This document shows, piece by piece, positions 16,363 through 23,325 of a stretch of 24,170 bases of DNA. The notes beneath the pieces were generated by a model. That model was not told where the DNA came from and did not search any database. It saw only the letters and a list, made by a program, of their open reading frames with translations. A program made the position numbers and the translations under genes. The stretch is from a virus: the IMG/VR virus record IMGVR_UViG_3300010885_068257, positions 1-24,170 of that record. One strand, written 5' to 3'. Position 1 is the first letter of the stretch. Each line of letters opens with the position of its first letter.

Positions 16363-17340
16363 GTGGTCCACTCCCTCACGGACAAACTGAAGTTTTACGA
16401 ATCGATCTTTGGTCGAGGTCGAATCTCTGGCAACGGTCTCAACTTTGATGTCAGGTGTCCTATCTGTGCCCCAACAGATCCGACCAAAAAGAAGTTGGCT
16501 ATCCGTACAACAGACGATGCGAATCACTGTTGGACATGTGGATGGAAGGCCCGGAGCCTTGCTCCTTTATTACGGAAATATGGGACGCAGGAACACCTGA
16601 ACGCATATCGAGAATTAACTGGACAAGGTGGCAGGTCGGACCTGGTTACCGCCGAGGTCGAGAAAGTCCAGAAGATAGAGCTACCAAAGGATTTCCGACT
16701 GTTGACCTTAGCTAGCGAGATGGACCCAGATGTCAAGGCTGCATGGAGGTACGTTTATTCCAGAGGATTGACTGACCGTGATGCCTGGTACTTCAAGTTT
16801 GGAGTCTCTGATGAACAGAGGTGGAAGAGGAGGGTCATCATGCCGTCCTTTGATTCCAATGGTGAATTGAATTACTTTGTGGCTAGAGCGGTGGATAAAG
16901 ACAAGAAGCCGAAGTATGACAATCCTGATGTTGACAAGAATCCGATAGTCTTCAATGAGATCAACCTGGATTGGAACAAGCGGCTGGTTCTCTGCGAGGG
17001 ACCGTTCGATATGGTCAAGTGTCCAGAGAATTCAACTGCATTGTTGGGGTCAGACCTTGATGAGCGGCATGAGGTATTTAACAAAATTCTTCTACATGGA
17101 ACTCCTGTTGCCCTGGCCCTAGACGGTGACATGTGGCAGAAGAAAACACCACGGATCGTGAAGAAGTTACAGGAATACAACGTCGATGTCGTGGTGGTGG
17201 ATGTGAGGCCCTGGGGAGATCCCGGAAGCATGTCCAAGGCCGAGTTCGAAAAAGCTCTTTTTGAGGCTAAACCTTTATTCTGGGAAGACAGGTTCTTGAC
17301 CAAGCTGGATAAATTTGTTTCATCTAATTTTAAGTTTTAA
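16363..17340 (+). CDS. DNA primase with zinc finger and TOPRIM domain, gp61-like
   Basis: A 325-residue protein with the layout of T4 gp61 primase (342 residues). An N-terminal zinc finger has Cys32, Cys35, Cys56 and Cys59 (RCPIC...HCWTCGW). The TOPRIM catalytic core has LCEGPFD with Glu212 and ALDGD with Asp254 and Asp256. There is no helicase domain, so a separate helicase, outside the window, would be needed. It would make RNA primers for lagging-strand synthesis. The start is GTG 16363; no upstream in-frame start exists because the frame upstream offers no start codon before the resolvase stop, and no Shine-Dalgarno sequence is seen. GC is clearly higher than in the virion genes (for example 30 of 60 bases at 16681-16740). 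Confidence 0.9.
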   Translation: MVHSLTDKLKFYESIFGRGRISGNGLNFDVRCPICAPTDPTKKKLAIRTTDDANHCWTCGWKARSLAPLLRKYGTQEHLNAYRELTGQGGRSDLVTAEVEKVQKIELPKDFRLLTLASEMDPDVKAAWRYVYSRGLTDRDAWYFKFGVSDEQRWKRRVIMPSFDSNGELNYFVARAVDKDKKPKYDNPDVDKNPIVFNEINLDWNKRLVLCEGPFDMVKCPENSTALLGSDLDERHEVFNKILLHGTPVALALDGDMWQKKTPRIVKKLQEYNVDVVVVDVRPWGDPGSMSKAEFEKALFEAKPLFWEDRFLTKLDKFVSSNFKF

Positions 17341-17377
17341 TGGCTTATTGAACACTAACTGCTAATGTGGTACATTG

Positions 17378-17387
17378 ATTGATCAAT
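17378..17387. repeat. 10-bp palindrome overlapping a start codon
   Basis: ATTGATCAAT is a perfect palindrome covering the first two bases of the ATG of the Mre11-Rad50 fusion gene. It could be an operator-like site, but short AT-rich palindromes arise by chance. Confidence 0.25.
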
Positions 17388-20300
17388 GGTACGAATTGCT
17401 CATACGGCCGATATTCACTGGCGAGGTTTAAGTCGACACGATGAATATCGTGAAGTTTTCACAACTTTTCTTAAAGACTGCAAGAAGAACAATGTCGATC
17501 ATATCTTCATTGGTGGCGATCTGTTTCACACTAAAACTACTGGTATTTCTCCTGAATACATCGAGCAAATGACTTGGTGGCTAGATGCCATGGCAGAGGT
17601 TGCTCATGTTCACCTCACTCTTGGCAACCATGATGGTAACCTGGTAAACCTGTCCAGGCAAGATGCCGTGTCTCCGATCGTATCAGCCTTAAATAACCCC
17701 AGAGTTCATCTCTACAAGAAGAGCGGGGTGTATGAATTTCATCCTGGGTTCAATTGGTGCGTCTATTCTCTCTTTGATGAAGAGGGGTGGAAAGATGTGA
17801 AGCCGGAGCCTGGTAAGATCAACATCGCATGTTACCATGGTCCAGTTCATGGATCAGTGACAGAGACGGGTTGGGAACTTGATGACGCTCAAATTAAGGT
17901 AGAGTTTTTTGAAAGCTATCCGTATGCATTTTTGGGAGATATTCACCAGATGCAATTTCTAGGTTATAGAGATACGGTAGAAGGTGAAAATAAACCTTGG
18001 ATTGCTTATCCAGGAACTCCAATCCAGCAGAACTACGCAGAAGAGGTGGACCGTGGATACCTTTTCTGGACTATCACTAGTGATATTGATTGGGATGTTA
18101 AGTTTAAGAAACTTCCTAACCCAAAGCCATACGTGACTTTAATGTGGTCCGGTTCTTTAGAAGAACTTTTAAAATCTTCAAAGAAGTATCCGGAAGGGAC
18201 TAGATTCAGAGTCAGGTCTTCTGAAGATCTTGGGCAAAAAGATTTTAAAGTTATCAGCGAGGCTTTAAAAAGTTCAAAGCTTGCGACCGAAGTCACTTTT
18301 AAATCAGACTTTATTGTTGATCGGTCGGTGGTTAAAGCTGGAACAGTGACTATTGGAAAGTCGGACCTAAGAAGTTCAGATGTATTGTTAAAACTGATAA
18401 AGGATTATTACAGCTCAACTCAAATATCAAAAGACTCTTGGACCTCTATTTCAGAGCAAGTAAAATCTTACTTGTCGATTGCTGCTGCAAATGAAGAGAC
18501 TACCCGCAATTCAAAATGGTCATTGCGTTATCTCGAGTTTGATAATATGTTTGCTTATGGTGAGGGTAACGCCATTAATTTTGATAAATTAAGCGGAATT
18601 ATCGGCGTATTTGGACCTAATAGAATTGGTAAATCTTCTATTGTTGGTACTTTGATGTATTCTTTATTTAATACCACAGATCGTGGACCAATGAAGAATA
18701 TCCACGTTTGTAACGTTAGAAAGCCATACTGCTCGTCCAAAGTGATTATCAACCACAACGGTATAGACTATGTGATCGAACGCCAGACTACAAAAAGTGA
18801 AAATAAGAAAGGCATTATTAACGCCGCAACAGCTCTTAATGTGTTTAAAATTCGAGATGACGGAGAAGCCGATGATCTTGCTGGTGAGCAAAGGACAGAC
18901 ACAGAAAAAGTTATTAGGTCTTTGATCGGAAGCCAAGAAGATTTTACTATGACGTCCCTTGCTGCGCAAGGAGAGACAAATCAATTCATATCTCAAGGGT
19001 CTACGAAGCGTAGGGCAATCTTATCAAGATTTCTTGATCTTGATATCTTCGATAGGATGCATGAAATTGCTAATAGGGAGTTGAGTGGATTAAAAGCTCA
19101 ACTTAAGAATTTTCCTGAGAGAGATTGGAACGAAGTAATTCAGCTTGGAAACAAAGCTATCGAAAAAGTTGATGATGAGATTAAACAATTAAATCAAAAA
19201 ATAAAAGAAAAACAGTTTAAGCTTTCTCAGTTCCAGACAGAACTTTCAAAGCACAAGGATGTTACCCCAGTTACCAAGTCTCAAGTTGAATCATTCGCTA
19301 AAATGGTAGAATTGTTAGAACAACGCTGCAAGTCTTGTACCCAAACAATAGAGAAGTTAGGACAAGAAATAAAAGAATGTGAAAAGAAGATCGAGACAAT
19401 AAAAGAGGTAAAGTCAGATAACAACCTCACAGATTTAAAAGCCAGACATTCTGCTTATTTGAGTCTAGAGTCTTCTATTACATCGTTAAAGCATTCTTAT
19501 GAAAAAGAGTCGACTTTACTGAAGAACCAGCAAAAATCTTTAAAGATTCTTGACGAAGTTCCATGTGGAGACGATTATCCAAGCTGCAAATTTATTAAAG
19601 ATGCTCATATTAACAAAGGTAAGACATCAGAACAAGAAGAAAAAGTTAGTTTCGTGCAGCAAAAGCTTTTAGAAGCCTCAAAAGCTCTTGACGAACTCGA
19701 AAAAGAAAATATTCTTGCTCGACTTGAAAAGCTTGAAAGATTAATCGATCTTGAGTCCAAGCTTCTTCTTGAAATGTCTAGAAAAGAGACAGAGCTTGCA
19801 AAGGCAAAGTCTACATGCGATTCTCAAGTTATCGATCTAAAATCTTCAAAAGAGCGTCTAGTTCATCTTGAAGAGGCTTTAAAAAATGAAGAAAATGCTG
19901 AAGCTGTTTCTATTAAGACAGAAATAGAAAATATTTCTCGTGACATAGATGATCTTACTTCTCTTAAAATTTCAGCAGCCACAAATAAAGGAAAGCTTAC
20001 TGCTACCTTAGAAAAGACAGGCGAAGAAAAAGAATCGCGTGATAATCTTCTTGAAAAAATGAAAGTTCATGAGATTGTCGCTTCTGCTTTTTCTAAGAAG
20101 GGAATACCTCTCATCATCACAAAGTCTCAATTGCCTGTTATTAATTCAGAAATATCTAAGATACTTCAAGGTATCGTTGATTTTACAATTGAATTAGAGA
20201 ATGATGAAAGCACTGATTCTTCTGAAATCTATATCAATTATGGAGACTCTAGAAGGGTAATTGAACTGTGCTCTGGGATGGAAAAGACGATCGCTTCTCT

Positions 20301-20553
20301 TGCTGTTAGAGTTGCAATGATTAACACGACGACCCTGCCAAAATCAGATTTTTTTATTGTAGATGAAGGATTTGGTACATTAGACGATGCAGGAGTTGAA
20401 GCTTGTAATAGACTTCTAACATCTTTAAAGAAATATTTTAGATCTATTATTGTGATTACCCATGTTGATGGCGTCAAAGATATTGTAGACCATGTATTTG
20501 AGATCACAAAAAACGAGAAAGACTCAAAAGTTTTGTACGGAGTCGATGAATGA
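17386..20553 (+). CDS. fused Mre11/SbcD-Rad50/SbcC recombination nuclease (gp47-gp46 fusion)
   Basis: A single 1055-residue frame holds two proteins that are separate in T4. Residues 1-340 are the Mre11/gp47 metallophosphoesterase: Asp9 and His11 (TADIHW), Asp45 (GGDLFH), GNHD at 80-83, His151, GDIH at 184-187 and YPGTPIQQ at 208-215. Residues about 380-1055 are the Rad50/gp46 ATPase: Walker A GPNRIGKSS at 410-418, a coiled coil at about 580-895, signature CSGMEK at 962-967 and Walker B IVDEGFGTLDD around Asp993-Glu994. At the coil apex the hook is Cys727-x6-Cys734 instead of the usual CxxC; a CKSC lies earlier at 648-651. It would resect DNA ends for recombination-dependent replication. ATG 17386 has no Shine-Dalgarno sequence. 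GC falls partway through the nuclease domain. Confidence 0.94.
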   Translation: MVRIAHTADIHWRGLSRHDEYREVFTTFLKDCKKNNVDHIFIGGDLFHTKTTGISPEYIEQMTWWLDAMAEVAHVHLTLGNHDGNLVNLSRQDAVSPIVSALNNPRVHLYKKSGVYEFHPGFNWCVYSLFDEEGWKDVKPEPGKINIACYHGPVHGSVTETGWELDDAQIKVEFFESYPYAFLGDIHQMQFLGYRDTVEGENKPWIAYPGTPIQQNYAEEVDRGYLFWTITSDIDWDVKFKKLPNPKPYVTLMWSGSLEELLKSSKKYPEGTRFRVRSSEDLGQKDFKVISEALKSSKLATEVTFKSDFIVDRSVVKAGTVTIGKSDLRSSDVLLKLIKDYYSSTQISKDSWTSISEQVKSYLSIAAANEETTRNSKWSLRYLEFDNMFAYGEGNAINFDKLSGIIGVFGPNRIGKSSIVGTLMYSLFNTTDRGPMKNIHVCNVRKPYCSSKVIINHNGIDYVIERQTTKSENKKGIINAATALNVFKIRDDGEADDLAGEQRTDTEKVIRSLIGSQEDFTMTSLAAQGETNQFISQGSTKRRAILSRFLDLDIFDRMHEIANRELSGLKAQLKNFPERDWNEVIQLGNKAIEKVDDEIKQLNQKIKEKQFKLSQFQTELSKHKDVTPVTKSQVESFAKMVELLEQRCKSCTQTIEKLGQEIKECEKKIETIKEVKSDNNLTDLKARHSAYLSLESSITSLKHSYEKESTLLKNQQKSLKILDEVPCGDDYPSCKFIKDAHINKGKTSEQEEKVSFVQQKLLEASKALDELEKENILARLEKLERLIDLESKLLLEMSRKETELAKAKSTCDSQVIDLKSSKERLVHLEEALKNEENAEAVSIKTEIENISRDIDDLTSLKISAATNKGKLTATLEKTGEEKESRDNLLEKMKVHEIVASAFSKKGIPLIITKSQLPVINSEISKILQGIVDFTIELENDESTDSSEIYINYGDSRRVIELCSGMEKTIASLAVRVAMINTTTLPKSDFFIVDEGFGTLDDAGVEACNRLLTSLKKYFRSIIVITHVDGVKDIVDHVFEITKNEKDSKVLYGVDE

Positions 20554-20867
20554 AAGAAAACTGGCAGCCTTATCCAAGAGGAAGAAAAATAGTCGATAGA
20601 GGTCAGTACGTGTTAATTGTACCTGAAAGTTTTGAAGGTAAAGAATCTTCAAACGTACCACTTTTTTGCGAAGTCTGCGGAATTAGATTTAACGATAAAG
20701 AAGACGAAAAATCATTTTTTAAGTTTAAATGTTGCGCGACGTGTGCAGACACGTGGGCTTATTCAAACAAAGAAAAGTGGGAAAATGGCTGGAGACCAAG
20801 CAAACAACAGGTCAGCGAGTCTCTTGATAGCAGGTCTTTTATTAGTTCTGATCTGATCTTTGAGTAA
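20550..20867 (+). CDS. small zinc-ribbon protein of unknown role
   Basis: A 105-residue protein overlapping the end of the fusion gene by four bases (ATGA), with a GGAG ribosome site inside that gene, so it is translationally coupled to it. It has two cysteine pairs, Cys40-x2-Cys43 and Cys62-x2-Cys65 (with an extra Cys61), the spacing of a zinc ribbon. Around them are conserved-looking blocks: WQPYPRGRKIVDRGQY at the start and DTWAYSNKEKWENGWRPSKQQ after the second pair. No enzyme motif is seen. Coupling to the recombination nuclease suggests a DNA-metabolism role, but this is only context. The C terminus (after about residue 88) is Ser-rich and probably disordered. Confidence 0.72.
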   Translation: MKENWQPYPRGRKIVDRGQYVLIVPESFEGKESSNVPLFCEVCGIRFNDKEDEKSFFKFKCCATCADTWAYSNKEKWENGWRPSKQQVSESLDSRSFISSDLIFE

Positions 20868-20894
20868 TATTGTATATTTAAGTACGGAGATTTT
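20868..20894 (+). promoter_or_regulatory. short leader with ribosome site before the gene at 20895
   Basis: This AT-rich gap reads TATTGTATATTTAAG and ends in a good ribosome site (CGGAG) seven bases before the ATG. A promoter is possible given the TATATTTAAG run but cannot be shown. Confidence 0.3.
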
Positions 20895-21272
20895 ATGCCA
20901 AACATCGATTACAACGCTCTTGGCCAAGCTTTAGATACATCTTGGGGTCGTTCTTCTACTCCAAAAACATCTTCGTACTCGGTTAAATTTACTCTTGCCG
21001 GTGATGTATTAACAGCGTCATATCAAGCAGTTGTTAATTTTGCTACCGAAAAAGAGATGATTATTATGAAAAGACTTTATGAAGAAGAGTCCATCGAAAT
21101 TACCAGCGCTGTTCTAAAAAGTGTTAAGTCTGTCTACAAAGATATTTCTGGAAATTCCCTTTCAACAAAAGAAGCGTCTTCATCTACGTCGATTGAAATA
21201 ATAAATTTCAATATTCATAATCCAAAGAGAACTGCATACTTCCGTAGGAAGACAGCTTTTGAAATAGCTTGA
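20895..21272 (+). CDS. hypothetical protein upstream of the terminase
   Basis: A 125-residue protein with ATG 20895 and a good Shine-Dalgarno sequence. It begins MPNIDYNALGQALDTSWGR. A probable beta-rich N-terminal half (YSVKFTLAGDVLTASYQAVV) is followed by a helical segment with many Glu and Lys residues (EKEMIIMKRLYEEES), a Ser/Thr linker and a basic C terminus (NPKRTAYFRRKTAFEIA). Its stop overlaps the terminase ATG by one base, so translation is coupled. The position is that of a small terminase in T4 (gp16 before gp17), but it lacks the mostly helical, DNA-binding look of small terminases, so I do not assign it. A packaging- or head-related role is inferred from context only. Confidence 0.6.
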   Translation: MPNIDYNALGQALDTSWGRSSTPKTSSYSVKFTLAGDVLTASYQAVVNFATEKEMIIMKRLYEEESIEITSAVLKSVKSVYKDISGNSLSTKEASSSTSIEIINFNIHNPKRTAYFRRKTAFEIA

Positions 21273-22882
21273 TGAAACCTCTTACAAGAAGTGAACAGAT
21301 AAAGGAGATCATCCGATGCGGAAAGGATCCGATCTACTTTATGAAAAATTATGTGAGGATTCAGCACACGGTGCGTGGTCTTATACCGTTTGAAACTTAC
21401 GACTTTCAGGATGATTGTGTTAAACAGTTTGAAGAAAATCGCTTTAACATTGTTTTAAAGTCTCGTCAGTTAGGCTTATCAACAGTCACGGCTGCTTATG
21501 CAGTATGGTTTGCGATCTTTAAAAAAGATAAAAATATCCTTGTCATCGCTACAAAACTTTCTACGGCTATGAACTTCATCAAAAAAGTGAAGATTATGTT
21601 AGACGGTTTACCAAAGTGGCTGTTACTCACAAAGTTTGAACCTACAAAGCAATCAATATCTTTTGCAAATGGTTCACAAATAACTGCAATACCGACGTCA
21701 CCAGATGCTGGTCGTTCCGAGGCGCTGTCTCTTCTCATCGTCGACGAAGCTGCATTCATTAGAGACTTTGAAGACATCTGGACCGGTCTATATCCAACCT
21801 TATCTACTGGTGGTAAAGCTATTATCATTTCGACTCCGAATGGTGTTGGAGGACAATACTATCGACTCTGGATGGAAGGTGAGACAAAACAAAATGAATT
21901 CAACACTATCAAGCTTTCTTGGTGGGTTCATCCTGAGCATGATCAAGAATGGTTTGATAAAGAAACAAAGAATCTTCCAAAACGTAAAGTAGCCCAAGAG
22001 TTTCTTTGCGACTTTATTTCTTCAGGTGACACATTCTTACAGCCTTCAGAGCTTGAAAGTCTGAGAGAGTCTATTAGACCTCCTGTTGAAAAGTCGGGAC
22101 CACAAAATGCAGTGTGGACGTGGAGGCACCCAGTCGTCGGTAAAAAATACATTATTGCAGCTGACGTCGCTCGAGGAGACGCAGGAGATTTTTCTACTTT
22201 TCATATTGTCGATAATGAATCTTGTGAGGTCGTTGCAGAGTATATGGGAAAAACGCCACCAGACAAGCTCGCAGATCTTTTATTCGAATATGGAAAAAAA
22301 TACAACGAAGCTTTGATCTGCCCTGAACAAAATACATTCGGTTATTTTACTTGCGTAAAGCTTCGTGATGACGGGTATCCAAAGTTATATTATCAAGGAG
22401 CTACGGGTGATCCTTTTGAATATCATTCCATGGACCCGAACGCCGTCCCAGGATTTTCTACTCAAACAAAAACTAGGTCTCAAATATTAACAAAGTTAGA
22501 GGAATTAGCGCGTAATTCTGTTCTTAAAGTTTATTCTCAAAGGCTTTACGATCAGCTACAAGCCTTTGTTTGGAACGGTTCTCGTGCTCAAGCATCAAAA
22601 GATGCTCACGATGATCTTATCATGAGTCTTGCTATCGCGATGTGGCTTGTTGCTGGCGATTCAGGCGTAAATGAACAAGGAATGGCTCTTGCGTATGCAA
22701 TGTTAAAAGCTACGACAGTTCAAAGAAATGAAAGCATGCCAGGTGACGTAGCTTCAGTACGACCGGTCCCAAACGCGAACATGCAAAATTTTAACAATAG
22801 ACCACAGGACGTTTATAAACCAAAGGACCCTTCTCAAGTTCGACACACAGATGTGACAGATTTTTCTTGGCTGTATCGTTAA
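21272..22882 (+). CDS. terL: terminase large subunit (gp17-like packaging ATPase-nuclease)
   Basis: A 536-residue protein that pumps DNA into proheads and cuts the concatemer. The ATPase domain has a deviant Walker A KSRQLGLST (63-71), with lysine at the front where T4 has SRQLGKTT, Walker B LLIVDEA (154-160) and the coupling motif ISTPNG (186-191). The C-terminal nuclease domain has Asp298 (IAADVARGDAG), Glu352 (ICPEQN) and Asp447/Asp448 (DAHDDL), the acidic RNase-H-like triad. T4 gp17 is somewhat longer (610 residues). I start at ATG 21272, which overlaps the previous stop by one base; a TTG at 21269 would add only one residue. There is no Shine-Dalgarno sequence close by (AGGAAG is 22 bases away), so coupling probably drives translation. 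Confidence 0.95.
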   Translation: MKPLTRSEQIKEIIRCGKDPIYFMKNYVRIQHTVRGLIPFETYDFQDDCVKQFEENRFNIVLKSRQLGLSTVTAAYAVWFAIFKKDKNILVIATKLSTAMNFIKKVKIMLDGLPKWLLLTKFEPTKQSISFANGSQITAIPTSPDAGRSEALSLLIVDEAAFIRDFEDIWTGLYPTLSTGGKAIIISTPNGVGGQYYRLWMEGETKQNEFNTIKLSWWVHPEHDQEWFDKETKNLPKRKVAQEFLCDFISSGDTFLQPSELESLRESIRPPVEKSGPQNAVWTWRHPVVGKKYIIAADVARGDAGDFSTFHIVDNESCEVVAEYMGKTPPDKLADLLFEYGKKYNEALICPEQNTFGYFTCVKLRDDGYPKLYYQGATGDPFEYHSMDPNAVPGFSTQTKTRSQILTKLEELARNSVLKVYSQRLYDQLQAFVWNGSRAQASKDAHDDLIMSLAIAMWLVAGDSGVNEQGMALAYAMLKATTVQRNESMPGDVASVRPVPNANMQNFNNRPQDVYKPKDPSQVRHTDVTDFSWLYR

Positions 22883-22928
22883 GAAGATCTTAATTATGAT
22901 TAATATCTATTACTGCTAGAGGACCACT
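22883..22928 (+). promoter_or_regulatory. intergenic leader before the gene at 22929
   Basis: This 46-base AT-rich gap contains TTAATTATGATTAA (a small imperfect palindrome), an AATATCTATT run resembling the one at 10778-10787, and a good ribosome site (AGAGGA) six bases before the ATG. A promoter is possible but unproven. Confidence 0.3.
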
Positions 22929-23249
22929 ATGCGTAAAATTACACCTAAAAGACTAAGAGAGATTATTACAGAAGAGATAAGCTTGTTAAAAGAAGGAGGG
23001 GAAGAAGTTAAAGCCGTAGAAGATTTATTCAGAGTTATTAGACCTCTTCTTCAAGCAATTGAATCTTTTAATGAAAAAGCTCCTGAAAAAGTAAAGGCTT
23101 CAGGTTGCGGTTCAAATAGTACGTTGCAGGCATGCCTACAAGAAATAGAGACAACGCTAAATAGAATTTCTGACTCTCCAAAGGTACATATTGACTCAGT
23201 TAAACCAAAAGTTAAAAAAGTCGTTTTAAAGCCTGAAAATGTGATGTGA
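22929..23249 (+). CDS. small protein with possible prohead-protease site
   Basis: A 106-residue protein between the terminase and portal genes, with an AGAGGA ribosome site. The N terminus, MRKITPKRLREIITEEISLL, is a basic-acidic helix of a kind I recall opening many small phage proteins. It is followed at once by L20-K21-E22-G23, which fits the T4 gp21 prohead protease consensus (Ile/Leu)-x-Glu before a small residue. The middle part is helical, a Cys-Gly-Cys lies at about residues 59-61, and the C terminus is Lys/Val-rich. T4 has head-core and internal-protein genes near gene 20, so an internal head or scaffold protein is plausible. This is inference, not a family match. Confidence 0.6.
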   Translation: MRKITPKRLREIITEEISLLKEGGEEVKAVEDLFRVIRPLLQAIESFNEKAPEKVKASGCGSNSTLQACLQEIETTLNRISDSPKVHIDSVKPKVKKVVLKPENVM

Positions 23250-23297
23250 AGTTATACGACAATTACTTTAGCGTTATTATCTTCAAAAGAAAGAGCA

Positions 23298-23315
23298 CCG
23301 TCCAAGATTGGACGG
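23298..23315 (+). promoter_or_regulatory. GC-rich hairpin just upstream of the portal start
   Basis: CCGTCCA (23298-23304), loop AGAT, TGGACGG (23309-23315) form a perfect 7-bp stem with five G-C pairs in AT-rich DNA. It sits 10 bases before the portal ATG, with no T run, so it is not a terminator. An AAGAAAGAG run (about 23287-23295) lies just 5' of it. Folding would bring that purine run to about 12 bases from the ATG, as proposed for intercistronic hairpins in T4. The control role is inferred. Confidence 0.5.
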
Positions 23316-23325
23316 GCAAATTTGT

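Noticed and set aside
16872-17303. 143-residue minus-strand frame inside the primase gene
   Set aside because: Antisense to the TOPRIM-coding region, Ser-rich without domain features; the primase motifs are clearly on the + strand.
18555-18996. Two overlapping minus-strand frames opposite the Rad50 ATPase region
   Set aside because: They are antisense to the Walker A region of the fusion gene and have no motif or ribosome site.
17386-20553. Programmed frameshift or sequencing error joining gp47 and gp46
   Set aside because: The frame is continuous through the linker with no stop or slippery site at the junction, and both halves have complete motifs, so no frameshift is needed.
20895-21272. 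Possible small terminase subunit (gp16 position)
   Set aside because: The position fits, but the protein appears partly beta-rich with a basic tail and lacks the mainly helical DNA-binding character of small terminases.
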